The notes: generated from the letters alone by a model not told the origin. A stretch of DNA of 64,000 bases from Ruegeria arenilitoris (GCF_013035315.1 NZ_WQHP01000002.1:496001-560000); one strand, 5' to 3'. Shown: positions 28,642 through 39,342, numbered from the stretch's first letter. Program-made: numbers and translations.

Positions 28642-29196
28642 TCAGTCCCCGCTGACGAGACGGGCCGGAGTACCATCTGTCAGGTAGAGACGCTCCCACC
28701 GGATTCCTCCGGCGCTGATGCGGATTTGGTCATGAACTGCTTCAGATGTCACAAAGCAGACGGGCGCCGGGGTTTCTACAGCCCACCAATCAGACTGCTC
28801 GAGCGCATGTTCCGCCGAACGAATCTCATCGGTCGCAAATTGCCAAAGTGACACGCCAAGCAAAGCGCTCTGAGACACCCGCCAATCCCGCGCTCGCGCA
28901 GCGGAATAGGCCAGACAGACGTGGCTTGCCTCTTCGACCAAATGTATGCATTCACTAGATGTCTCGACCAAGCGGCGCAGGGCCGTGTCATTTGAACGGG
29001 CAACGCCAAGGGCAGCCAGTGCAGCCTGTTGTGTGTCCGCTCCAGGCGTTTGCGCCCCACCCTCCCAGCGAGAGATGGTAATTTGATCCACACCCAAAAG
29101 CTGAGCCAGCGCCTGTTGCTTGATGCCTTTAGCGCGGCGAAGCCGACGTAGGCGTGGGCCAAAAAATGGAAGGGGATGTTCTTGGAAATGAAGCAT
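28642..29196 (-). CDS. XRE-family transcriptional regulator
   Basis: 184 residues. The N-terminal helix-turn-helix is clear (LRRLRRAKGIKQQALAQLLGVDQITISRWEGG). The rest (about residues 75-184) looks like a small sensor domain with several aromatic residues (CLAYSAARARDW, LWQFATDEI), perhaps PAS-like, but I do not recognise it securely. It is divergent from the glycerol transporter operon and co-directional with the MFS gene, so either could be regulated. A 16-bp palindrome lies 53 bases upstream of its start. Confidence 0.75.
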   Translation of the reverse strand: MLHFQEHPLPFFGPRLRRLRRAKGIKQQALAQLLGVDQITISRWEGGAQTPGADTQQAALAALGVARSNDTALRRLVETSSECIHLVEEASHVCLAYSAARARDWRVSQSALLGVSLWQFATDEIRSAEHALEQSDWWAVETPAPVCFVTSEAVHDQIRISAGGIRWERLYLTDGTPARLVSGD

Positions 29197-29248
29197 AGCG
29201 AAAAGAATGCCTCACTGCGGCGTTGTTCTCAACTTCCCTTGGTGTTTT

Positions 29249-29264
29249 TCGGCATTCGTGCCGA
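29249..29264. promoter_or_regulatory. Palindrome TCGGCA-TTCG-TGCCGA between the XRE regulator and glpV
   Basis: Six-base perfect arms around TTCG. It could be an operator for the XRE protein or a small RNA hairpin in the divergent region. No T-tract follows in either direction, so it is not a good terminator. Confidence 0.45.
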
Positions 29265-29522
29265 CACTGATCTCACTTAACCCTTTTAATCGTTTTTAGT
29301 GGAACCTCGACCCATTCACCCAAAGGGGGAATCCCTGAGTCTCATTTGGCAGGGCAGCCAAAGGAAACCCATCTGGATTTCGCAGAAAACCCCATTTTAT
29401 CAGATTCTTGCAGAAGAAGTCTTCCATTTACTAAAAATTTAGTTTGACAGATGCGCAACAAATCGCTGATGCTGATCGCCATCCGGTTCGCGCCGGAAAC
29501 CATAATCTTTGGGAGGAGACAG

Positions 29523-31262
<1,740 letters not shown>

Positions 31263-31276
31263 GTCCCTAAGAACCG

Positions 31277-31299
31277 GGGGTGCCGGCTGCGGCATCCCC
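31277..31299 (+). promoter_or_regulatory. Hairpin between glpV and glpS
   Basis: GGGGTGCC pairs with GGCATCCCC with one bulged base around a six-base loop, 14 bases after the glpV stop. Hairpins here commonly protect the binding-protein message or limit read-through, giving more binding protein than transporter. Confidence 0.5.
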
Positions 31300-31346
31300 A
31301 ACCCCTAAGACCAGTGCCATGCACTGCAGGACCGGAACCCACGGAC

Positions 31347-32396
31347 ATGATCGAACTTCAAGACGCGACCAAGCGGGTCGGTAACGTCATCCATATCAAA
31401 CCCACATCCCTGACACTGCAAACCGGCCATTTCAACGTGCTGTTAGGGGCGACCGGGTCGGGCAAGACCTCACTGATCAAGATGATGGCGGGGCTGGACC
31501 CGATTGCCTCGGGCAAGGTTTTTATGGACGGGCAGGATGTGACTCGGCTGAACACGCAAAAGCGGCAGATCAGCCTGGTGCACCAGTTCTTTGTGAACTA
31601 TCCGCACATGACCGTGTTCGACAATATTGCCTCGCCGCTGCGCGTGGCGGGCATGGCGAAATCCGAAATCGAAGGCCGCGTGGAAGAGGCCGCCGATCTG
31701 CTGCAACTGCGTCCGATGCTGCACCGTCGTCCGCATGAGTTGTCGGGCGGGCAACAACAACGTACGGCGCTGGCCCGTGCCATTGCGAAAGAGAGCCGCG
31801 CGGTGTTCCTGGACGAACCGCTGGCCAACCTCGATTACAAGCTGCGCGAAGAATTGCGCGAGCAGTTGCCCGACCTGTTTGCCGGGCGCGGGGCTGTGGT
31901 GGTCTATGCCACCTCGGAACCGGAAGAGGCGCTGCTGCTGGGCGGCTACACCGCGCTGATGGAAGATGGTCGTGTGACGCAATTCGGTCCGACCGCCGAC
32001 ATCTATCGCAATCCCGAAAACCTTGCCGCTGCGCGGGTGTTTTCCGATCCACCGATCAACGTGGCCCGCATCACGGTATCCGGCGCTCAGGCGCAATTGG
32101 CCGGGGGAGGGGGCTGGGCCGTCCCCGAGATGGCCGATGGCGAGTACATGGTCGCCGTACGCCCGCACCGGGTCACGCCGATCCGAACATCCGACGCGGA
32201 TGTTGAACTGACGGGCAGGGTGATCGTGACCGAATTGTCGGGCTCGGATTCCAGTGCGCATTTCCGCCATGGCGCGGATGACTGGGTGTCTCTGGCTGCC
32301 GGCGTGCACCCTTATCAGGTCGGTGAGGATCACAGTTTCTACATGAACCCGGCGCATTGCCGATATTTCGGCCAAGACGGCCAAAGGGTCGCGTGA
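31347..32396 (+). CDS. glpS: Glycerol ABC transporter, ATP-binding subunit GlpS
   Basis: 349 residues from ATG 31347 (MIELQDATKRV). Walker A is GATGSGKTS, the signature is [19 protein letters not shown], Walker B is AVFLDEPLANLDYKLR. In the H-loop the usual His is replaced: the segment reads VVYATSEPEEAL, which is the known odd feature of the GlpS half of this transporter family. A C-terminal TOBE/OB-type domain follows (YMVAVRPHRVTPI). It should pair with GlpT as a heterodimer. Confidence 0.88.
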   Translation: MIELQDATKRVGNVIHIKPTSLTLQTGHFNVLLGATGSGKTSLIKMMAGLDPIASGKVFMDGQDVTRLNTQKRQISLVHQFFVNYPHMTVFDNIASPLRVAGMAKSEIEGRVEEAADLLQLRPMLHRRPHELSGGQQQRTALARAIAKESRAVFLDEPLANLDYKLREELREQLPDLFAGRGAVVVYATSEPEEALLLGGYTALMEDGRVTQFGPTADIYRNPENLAAARVFSDPPINVARITVSGAQAQLAGGGGWAVPEMADGEYMVAVRPHRVTPIRTSDADVELTGRVIVTELSGSDSSAHFRHGADDWVSLAAGVHPYQVGEDHSFYMNPAHCRYFGQDGQRVA

Positions 32397-32397
32397 C

Positions 32398-33471
32398 ATG
32401 GCACAGATCAAGCTTTCTAACCTGCGACACAGCTATATGTCCGCGCCGAAAGGCCCCGAGGATTATGCGCTGAAGGAAATCGATGTCACCTGGCGCGACG
32501 GTGGGGCCTATGCACTGCTGGGTCCGTCGGGTTGCGGCAAATCCACGTTGCTGAACATCATCTCGGGTCTGCTGACCCCGTCCGAAGGGCAGATTCTGTT
32601 CGACGGGCAGGACGTGACCGCCTTGCCCCCTGATCAGCGCAACATCGCGCAGGTGTTCCAGTTCCCGGTGATCTACGACACGATGACCGTGGGCGAGAAC
32701 CTGGCCTTTCCGCTGAAGAACCGCGGCGTTGACCCGGCAACGATCAAGCGCCGCGTCGACGAGATTGCCGAGATGCTGGACGTCACGGATATGCTGAATA
32801 CCCGCGCCAGCGGCCTAAGCCCTGACAACAAGCAGAAAATCTCGATGGGGCGCGGGTTGGTCCGTGATGACGTGAATGCGGTGATGTTCGATGAGCCGCT
32901 GACTGTGATCGACCCGCATCTAAAGTGGAAACTGCGGTCCAAGCTGAAAGAACTGCATCAGCGTGTTCAGGCCACGATGATCTATGTGACCCACGACCAG
33001 ACCGAAGCCCTGACCTTCGCGGACGAGGTGGTTGTGATGCAGGAAGGCGAGGTGGTGCAGATCGGAACTCCGGTCGAGCTGTTCGAGCGCCCTCAGCACA
33101 CGTTCGTCGGCCACTTCATTGGCTCGCCGGGAATGAACGTTCTGCCGTGTGAGGCCAAGGGCGACCGCGCGGTGTTCGAAGGCCATGAGGTCATGCTGGA
33201 GGGTCCCACCCATGGCGACGGAGGTCGCACCGATCTGGGTATCCGCCCAGAATATGTGGGCTTTGGCGACAGCGGTATCCCGGCGCATGTGACCAAGGTG
33301 TCCGACATCGGCCGCCACTATGTGGTCAGCGCCGTGGTCGGCAACACTGCGCTGAAGGCTGTGACGGAACATGAGGTGCCCGAGCCGGGATCCGAGGTCT
33401 TTCTGCAATTCAAACCTGAACAATCCCGCGTCTACCGCGACGGCTGGATCGCAACCGAGGAGCGCCGCTGA
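32398..33471 (+). CDS. glpT: Glycerol ABC transporter, ATP-binding subunit GlpT
   Basis: 357 residues; the ATG lies one base after the glpS stop. Walker A is GPSGCGKST, Walker B is VMFDEPLTVIDPHLKWKLR, and the H-loop histidine is present in MIYVTHDQTEALTFADE. The signature is degenerate (GLSPDNKQKISMGRGL rather than LSGGQ), so in the GlpS-GlpT pair each ATPase appears to supply one sound site element. The C-terminal OB-like domain includes LGIRPEYVGF. It overlaps glpP by a TGATG junction. Confidence 0.9.
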   Translation: MAQIKLSNLRHSYMSAPKGPEDYALKEIDVTWRDGGAYALLGPSGCGKSTLLNIISGLLTPSEGQILFDGQDVTALPPDQRNIAQVFQFPVIYDTMTVGENLAFPLKNRGVDPATIKRRVDEIAEMLDVTDMLNTRASGLSPDNKQKISMGRGLVRDDVNAVMFDEPLTVIDPHLKWKLRSKLKELHQRVQATMIYVTHDQTEALTFADEVVVMQEGEVVQIGTPVELFERPQHTFVGHFIGSPGMNVLPCEAKGDRAVFEGHEVMLEGPTHGDGGRTDLGIRPEYVGFGDSGIPAHVTKVSDIGRHYVVSAVVGNTALKAVTEHEVPEPGSEVFLQFKPEQSRVYRDGWIATEERR

Positions 33472-34334
33472 TGAGAACCGAAAACCAAAAGGCGTGGTTC
33501 TTTGTCCTGCCAGTGTTGGCACTGGTCGCGTTCAACGCGCTGGTGCCGATGATGACAGTGGTCAACTACTCGGTGCAGGAAACCTTTGGCAACAACCAGT
33601 TCTTCTGGGAAGGGCTGGGCTGGTTCGAGCAGATTCTTCGGTCGGACCGGTTTCAGGCGGCCCTCGGTCGGCAGTTCCTCTTTACCTTCCTGATCCTGCT
33701 GATCGAGGTGCCCTTGGGCATCATCGTCGCCCTGTCGATGCCGCGCAAAGGGTTCTGGGTGCCGGTCTGTCTGGTGCTGATGGCCCTGCCGATGCTGATC
33801 CCGTGGAACGTGGTCGGGTCGATGTGGAACATCTTTACCCTGCCGAAAATCGGTCTGATGGGCTACTTCCTGAATGACGTTCTGGGCATCAACTATGACA
33901 TGACGCAGCAGCCGTTGTCGGCCTGGATCACCATTGTCATCATGGATGTGTGGCACTGGACGTCGCTGGTTGTTCTGCTGTGCTATGCAGGCCTCGTTTC
34001 GATCCCGGACGCTTATTATCAGGCCGCCAAGATCGACGGTGCCAGCCCATGGTCGGTGTTCCGCTATATCCAGTTGCCTAAGATGAAAACCGTCCTGACC
34101 ATCGCCGTTCTGCTGCGGTTCATGGACAGTTTCAACATCTATACCGAGCCCTTCGTTCTGACCGGCGGCGGCCCCGGAAACTCAACCACCTTGCTATCGA
34201 TCGACCTTGTGAAGATCGCGCTGGGACAGTTCGACCTTGGCCCTGCGGCCGCGATGAGCCTGATCTACTTCGCCATCACGCTACTGGTCAGCTGGGTCTT
34301 CTACACTCTGATGACAAAGGATGACGCGCAATGA
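33471..34334 (+). CDS. glpP: Glycerol ABC transporter, permease GlpP
   Basis: 287 residues with six predicted helices. The EAA loop reads YYQAAKIDGASPWSVFRYIQLPKMK, as in family 1 sugar-type permeases (MalF/UgpA class). The start codon shares a base with the glpT stop (TGATG), and its stop overlaps the glpQ start (ATGA), so translation of these subunits is coupled. Confidence 0.92.
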   Translation: MRTENQKAWFFVLPVLALVAFNALVPMMTVVNYSVQETFGNNQFFWEGLGWFEQILRSDRFQAALGRQFLFTFLILLIEVPLGIIVALSMPRKGFWVPVCLVLMALPMLIPWNVVGSMWNIFTLPKIGLMGYFLNDVLGINYDMTQQPLSAWITIVIMDVWHWTSLVVLLCYAGLVSIPDAYYQAAKIDGASPWSVFRYIQLPKMKTVLTIAVLLRFMDSFNIYTEPFVLTGGGPGNSTTLLSIDLVKIALGQFDLGPAAAMSLIYFAITLLVSWVFYTLMTKDDAQ

Positions 34335-35128
34335 AGAAGCGGTCCCTTATCCCGATCCTCTATATCGCGTTCCTGATGCTGCCGATCTATTGGCTGGTGG
34401 CGATGTCCTTCAAGACCACGAACGAGATCCTGTCAGGCTTTTCCCTGTTCCCTCAGACCTTCACGCTGGAGAACTATATCACCATCTTCACCGACCCGAC
34501 GTGGTACTGGGGCTATATCAACTCGATCATTTACGTGACGATCAACACGGTGCTGTCAGTCTGTGTCGCCTTGCCTGCGGCTTACGCGTTCTCGCGCTAT
34601 CGGTTCCTGGGTGACAAGCAGCTGTTCTTCTGGCTGCTGACCAACCGGATGGCCCCGGCGGCCGTGTTCGCGTTGCCGTTCTTCCAGCTCTATTCGTCGA
34701 TCCACCTGTTCGACACCTATCTGGCTGTGGCACTGGCTCACACGCTGTTCAACGTGCCGCTGGCGGTCTGGATTTTGGAAGGCTTCATGCGCGGCATCCC
34801 GAAGGAACTGGACGAGACGGCCTATGTCGACGGTTATTCCTTCCCGCGCTTCTTCGTGACGATCTTTTTGCCGAACATCAAAGCGGGCGTCGGCGTCGCA
34901 GCCTTCTTCTGCTTCATGTTCTCATGGGTCGAGATGTTGCTGGCCAAAACCCTGACTGCGGTCGAGGCGAAACCCATCGCCGCCGTAATGACCCGCACCG
35001 CCTCCAGCGCGGGGTATGAGCTGGGCCTGCTGGCCGCTGCCGGAACACTGACCATCATCCCCGGAGCCATCGTCATCTGGTTTGTCCGCAACTACATCGC
35101 GCGCGGTTTCGCGATGGGACGTGTGTGA
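34331..35128 (+). CDS. glpQ: Glycerol ABC transporter, permease GlpQ
   Basis: 265 residues with six predicted helices; a MalG/UgpE-class permease with the EAA loop LDETAYVDGYSFPRFFVTIFLPNIKAG. The N terminus has the usual short positive start followed by a long hydrophobic helix (KKRSLIPILYIAFLMLPIYWLVAMSF). Partner of GlpP in the membrane channel. Confidence 0.92.
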   Translation: MKKRSLIPILYIAFLMLPIYWLVAMSFKTTNEILSGFSLFPQTFTLENYITIFTDPTWYWGYINSIIYVTINTVLSVCVALPAAYAFSRYRFLGDKQLFFWLLTNRMAPAAVFALPFFQLYSSIHLFDTYLAVALAHTLFNVPLAVWILEGFMRGIPKELDETAYVDGYSFPRFFVTIFLPNIKAGVGVAAFFCFMFSWVEMLLAKTLTAVEAKPIAAVMTRTASSAGYELGLLAAAGTLTIIPGAIVIWFVRNYIARGFAMGRV

Positions 35129-35136
35129 GGTTCGAT

Positions 35137-35538
35137 ATGCGCAAGTTTCTTCTCTCCCTCTTTTTCCTGCCCTCCATGGCCGTGGCCCAACAGGCAGGTT
35201 GGGGCAATGTCGGCCAGCAAGAGGAAAAGGGCTTTTCCTGGACCGATCCTCTGTGGCCCGATTTCTGGATGGCCTGGACCCCGGCCACGCTGGCTCTGTT
35301 CGTGGGCATCTTTTCGGCTATTGCCCTGATCGGTGTGCTGGAAGGGTTCAAGTATCGCGACGGTATCGAACGGCGCGGCGTGCTGGGACTGACCACCACT
35401 TTGGGCGACCGGCTGTTCATCACTCTGCTGGGCTCGGCCTATATCTTTTTGGCCTGGCTGGGACTGGTCGGACAACCGGTCTGGACCCCTCTGTTCCTGT
35501 CCATAGGTTGGGGCGTTTTTGTCTTCTGGAAAGTTTAG
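35137..35538 (+). CDS. glpU: GlpU-like small membrane protein (DUF2160)
   Basis: 133 residues from ATG 35137, which has GAGG six bases upstream; a GTG at 35125 overlaps the glpQ stop and is possible. A signal-like N terminus (MRKFLLSLFFLPSMAVAQQ) is followed by WPDFWMAWTPATLALFVGIFSAIALIGVLEGF and further helices, as in DUF2160. The family is found beside glycerol ABC transporters in alphaproteobacteria and is named GlpU in Rhizobium, where its exact role is unclear. Last gene of the operon. Confidence 0.85.
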   Translation: MRKFLLSLFFLPSMAVAQQAGWGNVGQQEEKGFSWTDPLWPDFWMAWTPATLALFVGIFSAIALIGVLEGFKYRDGIERRGVLGLTTTLGDRLFITLLGSAYIFLAWLGLVGQPVWTPLFLSIGWGVFVFWKV

Positions 35539-35585
35539 GCTTTGCGAAACAGTGAAAGGATGCTTGTCTAACGGGCATATCAAGA

Positions 35586-35999
35586 ATGGCGACACAAGAC
35601 CCGATGCGTAAGAAAAAAACCACAAATCTGATGACCGAAGTAGAGCTGGAGTTCATGAATGAACTCTGGGCGCTAGGCGAGGGGTCCGTTCGGGACGTCC
35701 TGAGCCGCCTGCCATCAGAACGCAATCTGGCCTACACATCCGGCGCAACCATTCTGCGTATTCTTGATGAGAAGGGCTTTGTCGAAAGCCGCAAGGACGG
35801 CAAAACCCTGATCTATAAACCGCTGCTTGAGAAAGACAGATACCAGGCGCGGTCGTTGCAAAACCTGTCTCGTACACTGTTTGACGACACCCCTGCGACA
35901 CTGGTCGCGCGGCTGGTCGATGATGCAGGGCTGAGCGAATCCGATCTTGAGGAAATTCGGGCACTGGTAGAAAGGAGACTGCAAAATGACGGCGGTTAA
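35586..35999 (+). CDS. BlaI/MecI-family transcriptional repressor
   Basis: 137 residues. The winged-helix domain is typical (MTEVELEFMNELWALGEGSVRDVLSRLP, then YTSGATILRILDEKGFVESRKDGKTLIYKP), followed by a short dimerisation region. BlaI-type repressors are cleaved or released after signalling by a BlaR1/MecR1 metalloprotease, and such a gene overlaps it by 14 bases. No beta-lactamase or penicillin-binding protein gene is near, so the target is unknown and may be elsewhere or only this pair. Confidence 0.88.
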   Translation: MATQDPMRKKKTTNLMTEVELEFMNELWALGEGSVRDVLSRLPSERNLAYTSGATILRILDEKGFVESRKDGKTLIYKPLLEKDRYQARSLQNLSRTLFDDTPATLVARLVDDAGLSESDLEEIRALVERRLQNDGG

Positions 36000-37083
36000 A
36001 CCGGTTCTCGATGCGTTTCTCGAGTTGAATATCGTGCTGGGCTTGTCCTCAATTGCCTGGCTGGCCGTGCGGGCTGTGCTGGGCCGGACCTCGATGCGAT
36101 ATGGCTTTGCGGCGCAGTTGCGTGTGTTCAAGACGCTGTGCATCTGCGTTGTCCTGAGCCCGCTTCTGGCGCTGGGTGTTTCAACGCTTGCCGGGTTGCT
36201 TTGGCCGGGACGTGCCGTAGCGTTGGGGGACATTGCCGTGGCGGCCTACCTGCGTGGTGAGATTGCGATGCCGGCCGCACAATTTGAATCCCTGCTGAAT
36301 ACTCGTGCGCGTTGGCTTGATCATGTTCTCTCCGGCGGCAATGGCGTTGTGACAAGCGTGCTGGTGGTGCTGGCGCTGGTTTCATCGCTGTTGGCAATCC
36401 GTGTGCTGCGAGACGCCTGGGCGATCCGGCAGGCTGTGAAAGGCAGTTTCTTGTGGCGGCAGTCGCCCAAGGTGGACATTCGCCTGTCCGACAGGATCAC
36501 CGTACCGTTCGCAGTGCGCGGGCTGTTTCGGCGGCATGTGGTTCTGCCCAGCCACCTGTTGAACCGGCCGCGCGAGTTGCGCTTCGCGCTGGCGCATGAG
36601 TTTCAGCATATCCGCGCCAGAGACGTCGAGTGGGAGCTGGGGTTCGAACTTTTGCGCCCGGTCCTGTTCTGGAACCCGGCCTATCTGATCCTGAAGCATC
36701 AATTCGACAGGCTACGTGAATTGGCTTGCGATCAGTCCGTTGTATGGCGCAAAGGGATCGACGCCCAAGACTACACGACCTGCCTGCTGGACTATTGCGC
36801 GCAGTCCGTAGCGCAGAGCAATCCGCGTGTTCTGCATGTTGGTCTGGTCAACGGAAGCAAATCTAAACACGTGCTGCGTCAACGTGTGCTTGCGCTGACA
36901 GAACGCTCCATCATCGGGACACTGTCCCCTGCGATGTTCATGGGTCTGACATTGGCACTGGCTTCGGTCTTGGCCATAGGCGCCGCATCTGTCCGCCAGA
37001 CGCAGGATTGGAGTCATGACCGACTGATGCTGTCGACAGTCGTAAACCTGGAAAGACTAGAAGCGCGCAATCAGGCGAACTGA
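35986..37083 (+). CDS. BlaR1/MecR1-like M56 membrane metalloprotease
   Basis: 365 residues. Hydrophobic helices lie near residues 15-30, 40-65, 115-135 and 305-325. The zinc protease motif is HEFQH in RFALAHEFQHIRARDVEWE, with the later RLRELACDQSV segment giving the third ligand region of peptidase family M56. There is no C-terminal penicillin-binding sensor domain, so this is a shorter M56 relative, and the signal it senses is unknown. Paired with the BlaI-like repressor. Confidence 0.85.
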   Translation: MTAVKPVLDAFLELNIVLGLSSIAWLAVRAVLGRTSMRYGFAAQLRVFKTLCICVVLSPLLALGVSTLAGLLWPGRAVALGDIAVAAYLRGEIAMPAAQFESLLNTRARWLDHVLSGGNGVVTSVLVVLALVSSLLAIRVLRDAWAIRQAVKGSFLWRQSPKVDIRLSDRITVPFAVRGLFRRHVVLPSHLLNRPRELRFALAHEFQHIRARDVEWELGFELLRPVLFWNPAYLILKHQFDRLRELACDQSVVWRKGIDAQDYTTCLLDYCAQSVAQSNPRVLHVGLVNGSKSKHVLRQRVLALTERSIIGTLSPAMFMGLTLALASVLAIGAASVRQTQDWSHDRLMLSTVVNLERLEARNQAN

Positions 37084-37609
37084 CACCGACCATCGCGAAT
37101 CAACGCATAGGACACTGCACTCCCTCACTTTGGCTTTTTGCAGACCCGCCGTTTGCATTTAGTTTATGGCGGCGTTGATTGGAGTTGTTATGAGTGATGG
37201 TACGATTTGGCTGACGGATCTGCCCCATTTTGTGATGGGGTTTTCAGCGATGAAGATGATGTCGTTGCTGCGCAGTTGGAATTGGGCTGCGAGCGTGAGT
37301 TGTGCGGCGTCTCGGGTGCTTGCTTGGTTGAGTGGTTACATGTTTCCGCAAGCGGTATCAGAACACGGCTCCGAGTATGGGCAACCAAATCTTGATTATT
37401 TAACATAACATTGATTACGAAGCTTTACTTTGCAACAGCTCGGCTGACTGCTCAGCACATGTTAGCAGAACCACTGCGATTCAACAATGCGCTAGAATGC
37501 CTCCAACCCTTTGCTTCTCCGACCATTTTGCGCCGTCTTGTTGGTTTTTATGGGCGGCCAAAAAACGTAGCCGTCAAACAAACTGAACAGTAAGATACAG
37601 ACCTTTCCC
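37084..37609. other. AT-richer gap with a weak terminator, no supported gene
   Basis: About 525 bases. Short open frames exist on both strands but none has a convincing family pattern or codon use, and the base composition is lower in GC than the neighbours. The stretch may be an eroded remnant of inserted DNA, since the next gene is also broken. A hairpin at 37223-37244 is listed separately. Confidence 0.5.
37223..37244 (+). terminator. Weak rho-independent-type terminator
   Basis: CCCCAT-N6-ATGGGG followed directly by TTTT. It lies 140 bases after the M56 protease gene and could end that transcript. The stem is only six pairs. Confidence 0.45.
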
Positions 37610-38250
37610 ATGAAGACCACATTATCCAAAAAGGACCAGGTGCCTAACCATTGGCTCCGGTCCATCCTAGCCCTGCCCCAACATGCCGACCATGCGTCCT
37701 GGGTTCTGGACCAGGTCGGACTGCCCCAGAACATCCTGGGCGAAATTGGCGCCCCCGTGCCCCACGGTACCGAGGCTTCGGTTCTGAACCTCTTGGCCCA
37801 CAGGACAGGCACGCCGTATCTTGGAGCGGAAACCCGTCTTTCCATCAAAATGAACAACGGCGCGCTGTTGACCTACATGCTGTTCAACTCGGACAATCTT
37901 GCGGACGCCTTGGGCTACATCGAACGGTTCACATCGATCACCCGCCCGCGTGCCCGGGTTACGTTGCACAAAACCGAAGACCATCTGGACGTTGTCCTAG
38001 ATGAAATCGGCACGACTATGATGGCGGAAATCCAATGGATCGAATTCACGATCGGAGCGATGCTAACCGCGTTCAGAGCAGCAACGGGGGTCACGTATCT
38101 GCTGACACAAACGTCACCACGGTGATCGGTCTTCAGGCCGAAGACCTGACCCGTTCCAATCTGGAGGCGGATCCCAACAATCCCATTTTGGATGACACCG
38201 GATTGCTCTTTGAGCAATTGACCGAGCTGGGCTTCGACCCCCTTGCCTGA
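37610..38250 (+). pseudogene. Truncated AraC-family regulator (N-terminal domain only)
   Basis: Residues 1 to about 160 match the arabinose-binding-type N-terminal domain of AraC regulators of the PF12625 kind (WVLDQVGLPQNILGEIGAPVPH, GAETRLSIKMNNGALLTYMLF, LADALGYIERFTSITRPRARV). The DNA-binding AraC helices that should follow are absent. The frame stops at 38125, and a different frame continues with a sequence unrelated to AraC (VIGLQAEDLTRSNLEADPNN, ending GFDPLA at 38250). This looks like a deletion that joined the 5' part of a regulator to the 3' end of another gene. The origin of the second part is not recognised. Confidence 0.65.
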
Positions 38251-38258
38251 CGCTCGGA

Positions 38259-38282
38259 GCGGGGGCGGTCGCCTGCCCCCGC
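38259..38282. terminator. GC-rich hairpin between convergent genes
   Basis: GCGGGGGC and GCCCCCGC form a perfect eight-base stem around eight bases, placed between the broken AraC gene and the end of the TetR gene. It could terminate transcription from either side, although no T-tract follows. Confidence 0.5.
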
Positions 38283-38292
38283 CAACCTCGGC

Positions 38293-38904
38293 CTAGTTGT
38301 CTTGAGTGATACGGCCAATAAGGTGGTTCAGCATTTCGGTCATATCTTCGGCGGTGACGGGCATCCCTGAAACGCTTTGCTGGATGAAGTACCGGTAGGC
38401 CCCGTCCAAAATGACATAGATCTCGACGCCCGAGACGTTCTTAGCAGCAAATTTCCTGCCCAACTCGTCGCAGATCTCGATGAACCGGGCCTCGACGTCG
38501 GCAACGCGACCTCTGAGCTGGCTGTCGAACATGGCCTGATTGCGGATGTCATACCAAAGCCGGTGCATGTTCGCGTGATTGGTAATCGAGTAGGCAAACA
38601 GTTCGACATAGGCACTGCGCGCCGCATCCGGGGTGAGGTCGGCATCAAGAATCTCAGTCAGCTGCCCGGTAAAGCGGTCGACGGACAGGTCGATACAATA
38701 CAGCAGAAGCCCCTCTTTTTCGGGGAAGTAGTACTGAATTTTTCCCAGCGAAACCCCGGTCGAGGCCGCAATGTCCCGCAGGGTCGTGTTGGCATACCCG
38801 ATCTGTGCGATCGTTTTAATCGCATTTTCGGCAAGTTCGCGGCGTTTGTGTTCTCGGTTTCTGTCACGCAGCTTGGCGCGATTCTCGGGCATATTTTGGA
38901 TCAT
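38293..38904 (-). CDS. TetR-family repressor (BetI-like)
   Basis: 203 residues from ATG 38904 with GAGAGG upstream. The TetR helix-turn-helix is clear (ELAENAIKTIAQIGYANTTLRDIAASTGVSLGKIQYYFPEKEGLLLYC). The C-terminal ligand domain is of the TetR_C type seen in BetI-like proteins. It is divergent from the outer-membrane protein gene. An inverted repeat ATTGTC-N6-GACAAT lies 164 bases upstream of its start, and a near-identical copy lies over the DUF1800 promoter, so this protein is the best candidate for the factor controlling both. Confidence 0.88.
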   Translation of the reverse strand: MIQNMPENRAKLRDRNREHKRRELAENAIKTIAQIGYANTTLRDIAASTGVSLGKIQYYFPEKEGLLLYCIDLSVDRFTGQLTEILDADLTPDAARSAYVELFAYSITNHANMHRLWYDIRNQAMFDSQLRGRVADVEARFIEICDELGRKFAAKNVSGVEIYVILDGAYRYFIQQSVSGMPVTAEDMTEMLNHLIGRITQDN

Positions 38905-39067
38905 CAGCCTCTCATAGCGCAGTTTCCGCGGAAGTGTGAGGGGTGGCCCCAACTTCACAAAACGTGGGCGAAAGCGCTGAAAATACAACATTTGCGGCGC
39001 AAGAAAGTTACAAATCAGTTGTACAATACAAGCGTATTGAAAAGAATCAAATTTTGTGCAACAAAAG

Positions 39068-39085
39068 ATTGTCACAAACGACAAT
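39068..39085. promoter_or_regulatory. Operator copy 1, ATTGTC-N6-GACAAT
   Basis: ATTGTCACAAACGACAAT. Read on the opposite strand, copy 2 at 41885-41902 is identical at 17 of 18 positions, which is far beyond the arms alone. Likely binding site of the adjacent TetR repressor. Confidence 0.7.
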
Positions 39086-39342
39086 AAAGCCAGCCCACTG
39101 GCAAGCAATAGGGATAGAACCATGACCAATCCGAGATTCGTCCGGATCATTGGCGGGTGTCGTGCATGACAGTTTAGTCCGATGCGCCGCGCAGTTTCAG
39201 GAGGGAAACGGAGTTCGCGATCGGGCTGATTACTCACCAAATTCAAACAAGCGACGAGGAGATAACAGACCGGTGCGTCGTGCACCACGATAACAAAGAC
39301 CAAAAACCGGCCTGAGACTGGGCTGCAAGAACGACAGGGAAA

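Noticed and set aside
37166-37408. Possible transposase fragment in the 37 kb gap
   Set aside because: The opening residues vaguely recall IS5-type starts, but no further similarity, inverted repeats or target duplication could be seen.
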